From an uncultured Bacteroidales bacterium (GTDB lineage Bacteria > Bacteroidota > Bacteroidia > Bacteroidales > FEN-979), in the NCBI GenBank assembly GCA_903945175.1, contig CAJAUM010000128.1, forward strand, positions 68,459-127,553: a stretch of DNA of 59,095 nucleotides, read 5' to 3'. The notes below the pieces were generated by a model, which was given only the letters and a program-made list of their open reading frames with translations, was not told where the DNA came from and searched no databases. Shown in pieces: positions 35,434 through 44,672 of this stretch (position 1 is the stretch's first letter; each line of letters starts with the position of its first letter). Made by a program: the position numbers and the translations under genes.

Positions 35434-37470
35434 TTATTTATAACAATATTTTTCGACGGTCTGAAATACATCTTCGGGGTGGAGCGGTTTCGAAATATAG
35501 TCATCCATTCCCGCCTCCATGCATTTTTCACGGTCCCCCTTCATGGCATTTGCTGTAAGTGCGACGATGGGGGTAAGCGTGTTTTTACCCTGTTTGTCGC
35601 TCCGGATCGCGCGTGTGGCTTCATAACCGTCCATGAGAGGCATCATGACATCCATCAGAATAAGGTCATAAGCAATGTCATGGGCCCGTTGCACTGCTTC
35701 AACGCCGTTCACTGCCGTGGTAGAGGTCCACCCCTTTTTTGCCAGGAGCTGGACTACAATTTTCTGATTGATCAGCTGATCTTCTGCAAGAAGGATATTA
35801 AGTTTTCGTGCCGGGCGCTCTTTGATTTCATGGGCGAAACCAAACTGGCTGGATGAGGGTAGGTCAAAATCTTTATGAAAAATACGCTGGATGGTTTTTC
35901 GTAAATCCAGTTGCAATACAGGTTTAAACATGTAAAAGTTGAGCCCCGAAGTCTGGATCTCATGCATTGAGTGGATCGATTTATCTTCGGTCAAAAGCAC
36001 CAGTTCGGGGGAGGAGTCCTTCGGAAATCCACTCCTGATTTTACCGATGAGGAATTGCCCCTCCTGTGATTGAAGTAATTGATCAACTAAGATAATCCGG
36101 ATTTTTTTTCCATCAGGGGAGCCGATAATGAACAGGGCTTCACTGGTTGTATGTGCAACTGTTGTGTGTATGCCCCATGCTTCAAGGAAGGTTTTCATCT
36201 GGCCGGCATGCTCCTTGTGCCCATCAATGATTAACACCCGGAGTGAATGAAGGGTTTCGGGCAAAACAAGGTCAAAGGTTGATTCAGATGAAGAGACAAG
36301 CTTCAATGGCAGGGTAAAATAAAACGTACTGCCTTTTCCGAAATGGCTTTCAGCCCCAATCTTTCCTCCCATCATCTCGACAAGCCGTTTTGAAATGGTT
36401 AGTCCCAAACCAGTCCCGCCATAATTTCGCGATGTGGAACTGTCGGCCTGTTGGTATGATTCAAATAGCACCTCAATTTTATCGGAAGGGATCCCGATGC
36501 CTGTATCTTTTACAATGAATTTCAAGAAAATGTGATCGGCGCGCGATTCCAATACTTCGATCGTTAGGGTGATGGCCCCTTCGTTCGTGAATTTTATGGC
36601 ATTTCCGAGCAGGTTGATCAGTACCTGGCGCAGGCGGGTGGGGTCCCCGATTACCCGGTCGGGCATATTGGCAGGATGCAGGCAGAGGAATTTAAGTTTA
36701 CTCTGGAAGGTTTTCACTGAAAGCAGGCGGATCACCTTTTCAATCACACCACGCAGGCTGAATTCAATGGTTTCAATTTCCAGTTTGTCGGCTTCAATTT
36801 TCGAAATATCGAGAATCTCATTGATGATTTCCAGCAACGATTCACTGCTCTGTTTGATATCGGTCAAATGCTCAACATACTGATCAGGAATATTGTTGTC
36901 CATCAGTATCAGATCGGTCATCCCGATAATGCCATTTAACGGAGTCCGGATCTCATGGCTCATGCTGGCCAGGAATGAACTTTTGGCCAAGTTGGCCTCT
37001 TCGGCTGCACGCTGGGCTTTGGCGACCTCCTCGATGGTTTTCTGCAATTGCTTGGTAGTAACCTGCAGCGTATGCTTTTGTTTAAAAAAATCGATATAGG
37101 CCCTGATTTTATTCTGAAGGATTTTACGATCAAGGGGTTTATAAAGGTAGTCGACAGCCCCGGTTTCATAACCCCGGAAAATTTGCTTGGGCTGACTGTT
37201 GGTGGCCGTGATAAAAATAATGGGAATACTTTTGGTCCGTTCGCTCCCGCGCATCAGTTCGGCTGTTTCAAACCCATCCATCCCCGGCATATTCACATCA
37301 AGGAGCACCAGTGAAATGTCATGTTCAAGCATCACGGCCAGCGCTTCGTTCCCCGACATGGCCTTGATGATGTTCAATTCATCATTCAGGATGATACTTT
37401 CAAGGGTAACCAGGTTGTCGGTACGGTCATCAACAATCAGGATATTGAATTTCTCAAACTGGGAATCCAT
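35434..37470 (-). CDS. cytoplasmic REC-HisKA-REC-REC hybrid kinase
   Basis: 678 residues without membrane helices. N-terminal receiver with Asp58 (VLLDVNMPG), a coiled linker, HisKA with His172 ([10 protein letters not shown]), an ATPase domain, then two receivers. The first of these is degenerate: LIIDGHKEH opens it and the phospho-acceptor region reads IILVDQLLQ. The last has Asp607 ([10 protein letters not shown]). The arrangement suggests it receives phosphate at the N-terminus and passes it along. It precedes the membrane hybrid kinase in the same operon. Confidence 0.9.
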   Translation of the reverse strand: MDSQFEKFNILIVDDRTDNLVTLESIILNDELNIIKAMSGNEALAVMLEHDISLVLLDVNMPGMDGFETAELMRGSERTKSIPIIFITATNSQPKQIFRGYETGAVDYLYKPLDRKILQNKIRAYIDFFKQKHTLQVTTKQLQKTIEEVAKAQRAAEEANLAKSSFLASMSHEIRTPLNGIIGMTDLILMDNNIPDQYVEHLTDIKQSSESLLEIINEILDISKIEADKLEIETIEFSLRGVIEKVIRLLSVKTFQSKLKFLCLHPANMPDRVIGDPTRLRQVLINLLGNAIKFTNEGAITLTIEVLESRADHIFLKFIVKDTGIGIPSDKIEVLFESYQQADSSTSRNYGGTGLGLTISKRLVEMMGGKIGAESHFGKGSTFYFTLPLKLVSSSESTFDLVLPETLHSLRVLIIDGHKEHAGQMKTFLEAWGIHTTVAHTTSEALFIIGSPDGKKIRIILVDQLLQSQEGQFLIGKIRSGFPKDSSPELVLLTEDKSIHSMHEIQTSGLNFYMFKPVLQLDLRKTIQRIFHKDFDLPSSSQFGFAHEIKERPARKLNILLAEDQLINQKIVVQLLAKKGWTSTTAVNGVEAVQRAHDIAYDLILMDVMMPLMDGYEATRAIRSDKQGKNTLTPIVALTANAMKGDREKCMEAGMDDYISKPLHPEDVFQTVEKYCYK

Positions 37471-37580
37471 AAATAGATAATTTTTGACGCAAATAATCTT
37501 GGTGAATGTTATGTAACGGCTTGTTCAAACATCTTATGCACAAATATATTATAAATTAAGTTCTCACAGAAAAATTACTT

Positions 37581-37588
37581 TATTTTTG
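37581..37588 (+). promoter_or_regulatory. -7 element for FucP-type transporter gene
   Basis: TATTTTTG followed by CC, an exact TAnnTTTG match 19 bases before the ATG at 37608. Confidence 0.5.
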
Positions 37589-37607
37589 CCGCACCAATTC
37601 CCCCACG

Positions 37608-38954
37608 ATGACACACCCATCAGGTCTGCCGCTGAACGCTGCCAGCAAAAGAGATTACATTTTGTCGATCACGATTATTGGCATCTTTTTTTTCATTTTC
37701 GGGTTTGTAACCTGGCTTAATTCGGTATTGATCCCTTTCCTGAAAATTGCCTGCGAAAAAAACAATTTTGAATCCTATTTTGTCGCATTTGCCTTTTACA
37801 TCTCCTATTTCGTCATGGCCATTCCCTCCTCCTGGGTACTTCATAAAACCGGGTTTAAAAACGGGATGTCGCTTGGGCTGATTTTAATGGCCATCGGGGC
37901 CCTGATATTCATTCCTGCAGCTTATTCAAGGATGTACGGACTCTTTCTCACCGGACTTTTTGTCCAGGGAACCGGCCTGGCTGTGCTGCAGACCGCCTCA
38001 AACCCCTATGTGACCATCCTGGGGCCGCTCGAAAGCGCTGCCAAACGGATCAGCATCATGGGGATATGCAACAAAATTGCAGGGGTGATCAGTCCGATTA
38101 TCCTGGGGGCCATCGTTTTAAAAGGGATGGACCGGTTTGATAAAAACCTGCTTGGGGCGATGGATGATTTGCAAAGATCAATGGCGCTCAACGAACTGGC
38201 AGGCCGGATCATCCTTCCCTATATTGTAATGGCTGTCGTTTTGGTCATCCTTGCCTTTTTACTGCGGTTTTCCACATTGCCTGATATCGACACAGACCAG
38301 GAGGATGAAACCACCCTCTCGGCCAACAGCAGTAAGACCAGCATTTTTCAGTTTCCCCAGCTGATGCTGGGTGTGCTGGCTATTTTCGTCTATGTCGGGG
38401 TGGAGGTGATTGCCGTTGATACCATCATCAACTATGGGAAATCGGTGGGATTTTCATTTGAGCTCTCCAAGTATTTCGCCTCCTATACGCTGACAGCCAT
38501 GGTGCTGGGTTATATCATCGGGATTATCGCCATTCCAAAACAGATGAAACAGGAAACGGCACTGATGATATCGGCGGTGTCGGGGGTGGTATTCAGTGTT
38601 CTTGCCATCCTTTCGCAAGGCGTGTATCAGACATCCATCCCTGTGGAGCTGCTTGGATTTTCCATGATCCTGCCCTTTGATCTTTCCGTGTTTTTTATTG
38701 CCTTGCTGGGTCTGGCGAATGCCATCATGTGGCCGGCCATCTGGCCCCTGGCCATCGACGGACTTGGCCGGTTTACCAAAATCGGATCATCGCTGCTCAT
38801 CATGGGAATTGCCGGAGGCGCCTTGCTGCCCCTGCTTTACGGAAGGTTCGTTGACCTGTTCAATCCTACCCAGGCCTATTGGATCCTGGTTCCCTGTTAT
38901 CTCGTAATTTTTTATTATGCATTTTCAGGACATAAAATCCGTTCCTGGAAGTAA
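37608..38954 (+). CDS. FucP/GluP-family sugar:proton symporter (MFS)
   Basis: 448 residues with 12 membrane helices. The N-terminus GIFFFIFGFVTWLNSVLIPF and the stretches GTGLAVLQTASNPYV and NAIMWPAIWPLAI match the FucP/GluP group of the major facilitator superfamily. Members import fucose, glucose, galactose or N-acetyl sugars with protons. The substrate cannot be told from sequence alone. A nucleotidyltransferase gene follows after 14 bases, which hints at a sugar that is phosphorylated and then activated. Confidence 0.88.
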   Translation: MTHPSGLPLNAASKRDYILSITIIGIFFFIFGFVTWLNSVLIPFLKIACEKNNFESYFVAFAFYISYFVMAIPSSWVLHKTGFKNGMSLGLILMAIGALIFIPAAYSRMYGLFLTGLFVQGTGLAVLQTASNPYVTILGPLESAAKRISIMGICNKIAGVISPIILGAIVLKGMDRFDKNLLGAMDDLQRSMALNELAGRIILPYIVMAVVLVILAFLLRFSTLPDIDTDQEDETTLSANSSKTSIFQFPQLMLGVLAIFVYVGVEVIAVDTIINYGKSVGFSFELSKYFASYTLTAMVLGYIIGIIAIPKQMKQETALMISAVSGVVFSVLAILSQGVYQTSIPVELLGFSMILPFDLSVFFIALLGLANAIMWPAIWPLAIDGLGRFTKIGSSLLIMGIAGGALLPLLYGRFVDLFNPTQAYWILVPCYLVIFYYAFSGHKIRSWK

Positions 38955-38968
38955 TACCAACCCCTGAA

Positions 38969-39877
38969 ATGAAACCAACCCTATTGATCCTTGCTGCCGG
39001 CATGGGCAGCCGCTACGGAGGACTGAAGCAGCTTGACAAGATTGGCCCCTCGGGCGAAACGATCATCGACTATTCGATTTATGATGCCATTCAGGCAGGT
39101 TTTGGCAAGGTGATGTTCATCATCAAGGAGTCGATCGAGGAAGACTTCAAGGAGATCTTTGTCGAACGGCTTCAGGATAAGATCGCCATCGATTATGTTT
39201 TCCAGGAAACCTGGATGGTGCCTGAAGGCATTGAAATTCCCGATAATCGCAGCAAACCCTGGGGAACAGGCCATGCCGTGATGATGGCCGCCGGCAAAAT
39301 TGACGGGCCGTTTGCTGTGATCAATGCCGACGATTTTTATGGCAGGGGAGCATTTATCTCCCTGGCCAACTATTACAAAGACTGGACCCCGATGAAGGCA
39401 AACGACTATTGCATGGTGGCCTACCAGGTGGCCAACACGCTGTCGGAATTTGGGGCCGTGTCGCGCGGAGTATGCCGGCCCGATGCCAATTCTTTCCTCG
39501 TCGATGTGGTGGAACGGACGCATATTGAGCGCCGCGAAACAGCCATTGCCTATAAAAACGAACTGGATGAGCTCGTGACAATCCCCGACAAAAGCCTTGT
39601 TTCGATGAATTTCTGGGGCTTTACTCCCTCCTTTTTTAGCTATCTTGACAAAGGATTCGCCACATTTATCAAAGAAAATGCAGAAAACCTGAAGGCTGAA
39701 TTCTACATTCCCACCATGGTCAATGAGCTGATCAGGTCACAGCAGGCCACCGTCAGGATTCTTGATTGTGACGAGCATTGGTTTGGAATGACTTACAAGG
39801 AGGACCGTTTGGTGGTGGTAAAAAGCATCCGTGAATTGGTGCAGAAGGGAATCTACCCGGAAAACTTGTGGGGCTGA
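38969..39877 (+). CDS. sugar-phosphate nucleotidyltransferase family protein
   Basis: 302 residues. GT-A-like nucleotidyltransferase fold with ILAAGMGSRYGGLKQL and INADDFYGRGAF, the latter holding the metal-binding acidic pair. The second half (TPSFFSYLDKGFATFIKE) is typical of Bacteroidota members that have no firm function. It likely makes an NDP-sugar from a sugar 1-phosphate. No kinase for the sugar is next to it. It is probably co-transcribed with the FucP-type transporter. Confidence 0.8.
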   Translation: MKPTLLILAAGMGSRYGGLKQLDKIGPSGETIIDYSIYDAIQAGFGKVMFIIKESIEEDFKEIFVERLQDKIAIDYVFQETWMVPEGIEIPDNRSKPWGTGHAVMMAAGKIDGPFAVINADDFYGRGAFISLANYYKDWTPMKANDYCMVAYQVANTLSEFGAVSRGVCRPDANSFLVDVVERTHIERRETAIAYKNELDELVTIPDKSLVSMNFWGFTPSFFSYLDKGFATFIKENAENLKAEFYIPTMVNELIRSQQATVRILDCDEHWFGMTYKEDRLVVVKSIRELVQKGIYPENLWG

Positions 39878-39933
39878 TCCAATTTTTTGGATGGACACGC
39901 GTTATCTAAACCCGGGAAATCAAATAAATTGCC

Positions 39934-39941
39934 TACTTTTG
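39934..39941 (+). promoter_or_regulatory. -7 element for outer-membrane barrel gene
   Basis: TACTTTTG followed by CCC, an exact TAnnTTTG match 20 bases before the ATG at 39962. Confidence 0.5.
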
Positions 39942-39961
39942 CCCATGGTAAAATATCACTT

Positions 39962-40657
39962 ATGAAAATTCTGAAACATTCACTGATCAGCCTTGCCGCT
40001 GCCGCATTGTGTATATTGATCATTGTTCCCCATACCGGCCGTGCACAGGTCGTCAATGAATCGACCAAAAAGCGCATCAGCATTGGTGTCGGGGCCTTTA
40101 CCGATTTCTGGTTAAAGACACCCGACGGAATGAAAACCCGTACCATCAACCAGGGAATCAATGTTTTTGGCACCTACAACCTCCCTTTGGGAAAGAGCAA
40201 TTTCAGCTTTGCCATCGGGCTGAGCATCAGTATCCACAATCTTTATTGGAATTACAGGTTTCAAGCGGACAGCCTGAATTTTCAATTTGTTAAAATTGAA
40301 GATGATCTGGGATATAACCGGAGTAAGTTGACCTTGCCCTACGTGGAGATCCCGATTGAATTCCGCTTGAAAACCAAAAGTAAATTTTCGATGGGAGTCG
40401 GCTTCAAGGTAGGTTATATGGTTTACGCCCACGCAAAATGGGTAGGCGATGATTATCTCTTCAATTCAAACAATACCCTTAAAGCCTCTTTCAAGGATAT
40501 CAAAAATCTTGAAAAATTTGCCTACGGACCCACCCTTCGCTTTGGATACAGGTGGTTTCACGTCACTGGCTACTATTCACTTTCATCTGTTTTTCAAAAG
40601 GGAACGAAGGTCGATATGTACCCGATTTCAGTCGGTTTTGTGCTGATGCCCTTCTGA
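39962..40657 (+). CDS. small outer-membrane beta-barrel protein
   Basis: 231 residues from the ATG at 39962. An earlier in-frame start would place coding sequence upstream of the promoter. A signal peptide covers about 1-27 (ending GRAQ). The rest has alternating amphipathic strands (FSFAIGLSISIHNLYWNY, YGPTLRFGYRWFHVTGYY) and ends FVLMPF with a C-terminal aromatic, as for a barrel of the PorT/OMP_b-brl_2 type. The function is unknown. Its stop abuts the stop of the convergent gene (TGATCA). Confidence 0.75.
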   Translation: MKILKHSLISLAAAALCILIIVPHTGRAQVVNESTKKRISIGVGAFTDFWLKTPDGMKTRTINQGINVFGTYNLPLGKSNFSFAIGLSISIHNLYWNYRFQADSLNFQFVKIEDDLGYNRSKLTLPYVEIPIEFRLKTKSKFSMGVGFKVGYMVYAHAKWVGDDYLFNSNNTLKASFKDIKNLEKFAYGPTLRFGYRWFHVTGYYSLSSVFQKGTKVDMYPISVGFVLMPF

Positions 40658-41269
40658 TCAGAGCAGAATAATTAACAACGTCATTACGATTGCCCCCACC
40701 GCAAATCCCGAATAAATTTCGGCTGGTTTATGCATGCCCGATTTCAGCCGTGCATATCCTACGATTCCTGCCACGACAATGGTTGCGCATATTTCTGCGT
40801 TTAAATTTACCCCGAAATTCAAAGAAAGTCCGAGTAAAAGACCTGTAAAACTTCCGGTGGCGACCATGTGCAGACTGATTTTACCGTAGAAGTTTATCAC
40901 CAGCGAGAGGAGGGCCAGCAACGTGGCCCCCAGCATATAATAGCTGAAGATGGTTGAAAGATGAATTCCCTTCAGCAGGTAATAGGTTGCATAATAAAAA
41001 ATCGAAATGGCAAGGATCGGATAGATCCGTTCTTCTCTCCTGATCAGGAGAAGGGAGGAGATCATCTCAAGCCGGTAAAGAAGCCAGGTGAAAAAAAGCG
41101 GGAAGACAAAGGTCGTCAGGAATACCATCCCTGTCAGGGCCAGCCTGTATGTAATGGGAACGGAGTGTGAGACAAACACATTCAGGTTCAGGAGCACCAA
41201 AAGGACATAGGTAGGGATCAGCAATGGGTGAATGAGAAAGGTGATACCCCGGGCAACTTTGGTTTCCAT
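40658..41269 (-). CDS. PAP2-like membrane phosphatase family protein
   Basis: 203 residues with about six membrane helices. Two short sequences resemble phosphatidic-acid phosphatase motifs: SLHMVATG and RLKSGMHKPAEIYSGFAVG, the latter with a histidine at the expected place. The first motif SGH is weakened (SLH), so activity is uncertain. It begins 14 bases after rpoN ends on the same strand and is probably co-transcribed. It may act on a lipid phosphate, but this is inference from weak motifs. Confidence 0.65.
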   Translation of the reverse strand: METKVARGITFLIHPLLIPTYVLLVLLNLNVFVSHSVPITYRLALTGMVFLTTFVFPLFFTWLLYRLEMISSLLLIRREERIYPILAISIFYYATYYLLKGIHLSTIFSYYMLGATLLALLSLVINFYGKISLHMVATGSFTGLLLGLSLNFGVNLNAEICATIVVAGIVGYARLKSGMHKPAEIYSGFAVGAIVMTLLIILL

Positions 41270-41283
41270 CAGGCAGGTCTGAT

Positions 41284-42768
41284 TTAAAGTTCTTTTCTTA
41301 GCCGGGCCACAGGGATGTTCAGTTGTTTGCGGTACTTGGCAATGGTACGGCGGGCGATGTTGTATCCCTTTTCCTTCAGCAGGTCAACGAGCTCATCGTC
41401 GGTAAGGGGTTTCGATTTATTTTCGATACCGATGATATCGGAGAGGATCCGCTTGATTTCCCGGGTCGAAATCTCTTCTCCTTCGGTATTCAGCATCGAT
41501 TCGCTGAAAAAGCTTTTCAGCAGCAGGGTGCCGAATGGTGTTTGCACATATTTGCTGTTGGCTACGCGCGAGATGGTCGAAATATCCAGGGATACAATGT
41601 TTGCAATGTCTTTCAGGATCATAGGCCTGAGCTTGGTGTCATCGCCGGTAAGGAAATATTCACGCTGATATTCCATGATGGCATGCATGGTGGTGTAGAG
41701 TGTTTCCTGGCGCTGCTTGATGGCGTCAATAAATCCACGTGCTGCATCGAGTTTCTGCCGGATGAATACCAGGGCATCTTTTTCGGCAGTTTTTCGTTTC
41801 GATCCGCCATATTCATGCAGCATGCTGATGTAATCGCGGTTCAGCGACAATTCAGGCGTGTTCCGTGAATTCAGCGTGAGTTCAAGGGTCCCCTCCGTAT
41901 TGGTGATGATGAAGTCGGGAATGATGTAATGACTGTCGCGCGAAACCTCCGCAATGGTGTTGCCGGGTTTCGGATTCAGGTTTTGGATCTCTGCAATCGC
42001 CTCCCTGAGCTCCTCCTCCGAAATATTTCCCTTTTGCAGGATCTTATCGTAATGTTTTTTACTGAATTCGTCAAAATAAAACTTGATGATGATGGCGGCC
42101 AATTCTGTCGCATAGGTCCGGTCGGCCTTATGTTCGAGCTGGATAAGCAGACACTCCTGCAGGTTTCGTGCAGCAATACCGGGGGGATCAAAGGTTTGCA
42201 CAGCCTTAAGTACCTCGAGAATTTCGGCTTCGGTGGCTTCAATGGCCTGGTTGAAGGCCAGGTCGTCAGACAGGGCCGGGATCTCGCGGCACAGGTATCC
42301 CGACTCATCGAGATTCCCGATGATGGTGGCGGCTATGATATATTGCTTGTCGTTGAACATGTGCATCCCGATCTGGCTGATCAGGTATTCCTGGAAGCTG
42401 ACGCCTGAAATAATGGGAAATTCGCGGGTCTCCTCATCCGGGCTTTTATTATCGGCAACAAGCCTGTATAAGGGGATTTCGTCTTCGTCAATGTAATCCT
42501 CGAAGGTAAATTCATCATCGGGAGAGGAGACATCCTGTTCCTGAAATTCATCTTCCTCTGAATCAATGGAATCCAACGTGGAATCTTCGGTATTGTCATC
42601 AAGCTCGTTCTCCTCATTGCTGCTCTCTTCCAGGGCCGGATTCTCTTCGATCTCCTGCTTGATCCGCTGATCGAGCGATAACAGCGGTTCCTGCAATAAA
42701 CGCATCACCAGCACCTGCTGCGGGGATAGTTTCTGGATTAACCGTTGCTGTAATTTTTGGTGTAACAT
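41284..42768 (-). CDS. rpoN: RNA polymerase sigma-54 factor
   Basis: 494 residues from the ATG at 42768. A TTG 18 bases earlier lies within the promoter element. Region I is glutamine/leucine-rich (LHQKLQQRLIQKLSPQQ). An acidic region II follows (NEENELDDNTEDSTLDS), then the core-binding domain with FDPPGIAARNLQECLL. The helix-turn-helix and RpoN box (ARRTIAKYRKQL) are near the C-terminus. It needs AAA+ activators, and none is encoded in the window. The leader seems almost absent. Confidence 0.95.
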   Translation of the reverse strand: MLHQKLQQRLIQKLSPQQVLVMRLLQEPLLSLDQRIKQEIEENPALEESSNEENELDDNTEDSTLDSIDSEEDEFQEQDVSSPDDEFTFEDYIDEDEIPLYRLVADNKSPDEETREFPIISGVSFQEYLISQIGMHMFNDKQYIIAATIIGNLDESGYLCREIPALSDDLAFNQAIEATEAEILEVLKAVQTFDPPGIAARNLQECLLIQLEHKADRTYATELAAIIIKFYFDEFSKKHYDKILQKGNISEEELREAIAEIQNLNPKPGNTIAEVSRDSHYIIPDFIITNTEGTLELTLNSRNTPELSLNRDYISMLHEYGGSKRKTAEKDALVFIRQKLDAARGFIDAIKQRQETLYTTMHAIMEYQREYFLTGDDTKLRPMILKDIANIVSLDISTISRVANSKYVQTPFGTLLLKSFFSESMLNTEGEEISTREIKRILSDIIGIENKSKPLTDDELVDLLKEKGYNIARRTIAKYRKQLNIPVARLRKEL

Positions 42769-42774
42769 CGGGGG

Positions 42775-42782
42775 CAAATATA
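42775..42782 (-). promoter_or_regulatory. -7 element at the start of rpoN
   Basis: The minus strand reads TATATTTG followed by CCCCC, an exact TAnnTTTG match ending 6 bases before the ATG. If it is used, transcription would start within a few bases of the start codon. Confidence 0.45.
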
Positions 42783-42910
42783 GCAATTAATCAATCCAAC
42801 AGTTGGCCTCTATCGGTGAAAATATGTTACCGATCGTTAAAAACCTGAAGACGGTCTATTTTGTATTCATGGTGATCGGGAAATGAATAAATTCGCAAAA
42901 AAGTCAAACC

Positions 42911-43939
42911 ATGAAGGCGATTTACGAATTGCGCCCCAAGCCCTATACCGTTTTAATACACATCCTTGTTTGGGTTGCGTTCCTGCTGGTACCCCTTCTT
43001 TTTATTGAATCGGCCGAAGGCAGGGAGCGGTTCATGACCATGGGGTGGTTCATGCAACTGCTCATGGCTGCCTATTTTTATTACAACTACCTGTTTCTGA
43101 TCCCCCGTTTTTTGTTACGAAAAAGGATAGCGCCCTATTTTTTCATGTTGCTGTTTGGATTGGTTGCTATCAGCGCGCTCAACATCCTCTTTGCACTGGC
43201 CACAGCAAATTTTATCGCGCATCACCATCCCTTCAGCTTCTGGCGAACCGCTTTTTTCCCTTTTTATCCGGCCGTGATGGCCTTTGCCTTAAGCAGCTCG
43301 GTGAGGATCACCATGGAATGGTTTAAAAATGAACGTCAGAAAAAGGAGATGGAGGCAGAAAAATTAGCTTCTGAACTGGCATTCCTCAAGTCGCAGGTCA
43401 ACCCGCATTTCCTTTTCAACATCCTGAATAACATCTGCTCCCTGGCCCGGAAAAAATCGGATGAAACCGAAAATGCCATCATCAAGCTGTCACAGATCAT
43501 GCGGTATATGCTGCAGGATTCAAGGGATGAAAAGGTGAGCCTTGAAAAGGAGGTGGAGTATCTGCAAAGCTACATTGAACTGCAGCGCCTTCGCCTGCCC
43601 GACAACATGAACATCGATTTTATCATCGGGGGCCGGCCTGAATTGTTGTCAATCGAACCGCTGCTGTTAATCCCTTTTGTCGAAAATGCCTTCAAGCATG
43701 GCATCAGCTACCAGGGCGGCTCCGACATCCGGATCCGCCTCAATGCGGCAGATCATTTGCTTACCTTTACAGTTGAAAACCACATTGCACCGCATCAGGA
43801 TAATTCAGTGGAACAGGGGTCTGGCATCGGTTTGAAAAATGTGAAACGCAGGCTTGAACTGCTTTATCCGGGGAAACATGAACTAAAGATCCATGACAAC
43901 GGAGAGCAGTATAACATAAATCTCGAAATCCGGTTTTAG
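42911..43939 (+). CDS. LytS/YehU-type sensor histidine kinase
   Basis: 342 residues. Four membrane helices span about 15-140. A cytoplasmic His_kinase domain has His166 in the classic SQVNPHFLFNILNN sequence, followed by LSQIMRYMLQDS and an ATPase region with GSGIGLKNVKRRLELLYPG. It is the first gene of a six-gene efflux operon and lies flush with its LytTR partner (no gap), so it very probably phosphorylates that regulator. The stimulus is unknown. Confidence 0.92.
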   Translation: MKAIYELRPKPYTVLIHILVWVAFLLVPLLFIESAEGRERFMTMGWFMQLLMAAYFYYNYLFLIPRFLLRKRIAPYFFMLLFGLVAISALNILFALATANFIAHHHPFSFWRTAFFPFYPAVMAFALSSSVRITMEWFKNERQKKEMEAEKLASELAFLKSQVNPHFLFNILNNICSLARKKSDETENAIIKLSQIMRYMLQDSRDEKVSLEKEVEYLQSYIELQRLRLPDNMNIDFIIGGRPELLSIEPLLLIPFVENAFKHGISYQGGSDIRIRLNAADHLLTFTVENHIAPHQDNSVEQGSGIGLKNVKRRLELLYPGKHELKIHDNGEQYNINLEIRF

Positions 43940-44671
43940 ATGATGATACGCTGCCTGGCCATTGATGATGAACGCCTTGCCCTCGAACTGATTGAGGACA
44001 ACATCAGAAAAGTTCCATTCCTTGAATTGGTCCAAACCTGCCGCTCTGCTACGGAGGCCATGGAGGTGTTGCGCAACCGGCCTGTCGATCTCCTTTTCCT
44101 CGATATCCAGATGCCCGACATTTCGGGAATTCAGTTGTTAAAGAGCCTTCTTCACAAACCGTTGGTCATTTTCACCACTGCGTTTTCAAATTATGCCACC
44201 GAGGGATTTGATCTCGATGTGATCGATTATCTGCTGAAACCTTATCCCTTTGAGCGTTTCCTGAAAGCGGTGAACAAGGCGCATGAATACATGGATTTGC
44301 GCGAACGTGCTGCGAACCCTTCCAATGCCAAAGAAACGGGCCCCGCGCCCGCGTTTTTATTCGTCAAGGCCGATTACAAACTCTATAAAATTAACCTGAA
44401 AGATATCCTCTACATCGAAGGGTTAAAGGATTATATAAAGATCTATTGCAGTGATAAACCCATCGTCACCCAGATGAGCATGAAGTCAATGGAGGAGAAG
44501 CTGCCCCCGCAGGATTTTATCCGCGTTCATCGTTCTTTCATTGTTGCCTTCGACAAGATCGATTTTATCCAGAAACACATGCTGACCATCGGTAAAAAGG
44601 AAATTCCGGTCAGCGAGCACTATCGCGATCAGCTTTTTAAAATTATTCATCAGGAAAAAACATCAGAATAA
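43940..44671 (+). CDS. LytTR-family response regulator
   Basis: 243 residues. A receiver domain with Asp55 (LLFLDIQMPD) and lysine in YLLKPYPFERF is followed by a C-terminal LytTR DNA-binding domain (LYIEGLKDYIKI, QDFIRVHRSFIVAFDKI). It directly follows the LytS kinase and ends 1 base before the TolC gene, so it probably controls the efflux operon itself. Confidence 0.93.
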   Translation: MMIRCLAIDDERLALELIEDNIRKVPFLELVQTCRSATEAMEVLRNRPVDLLFLDIQMPDISGIQLLKSLLHKPLVIFTTAFSNYATEGFDLDVIDYLLKPYPFERFLKAVNKAHEYMDLRERAANPSNAKETGPAPAFLFVKADYKLYKINLKDILYIEGLKDYIKIYCSDKPIVTQMSMKSMEEKLPPQDFIRVHRSFIVAFDKIDFIQKHMLTIGKKEIPVSEHYRDQLFKIIHQEKTSE

Positions 44672-44672
44672 C

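Noticed and set aside
42827-42841. TTACC and TTAAA pair upstream of the LytS gene as another PHO box
   Set aside because: The spacing is 10 bases, not 11, and there are only two units.
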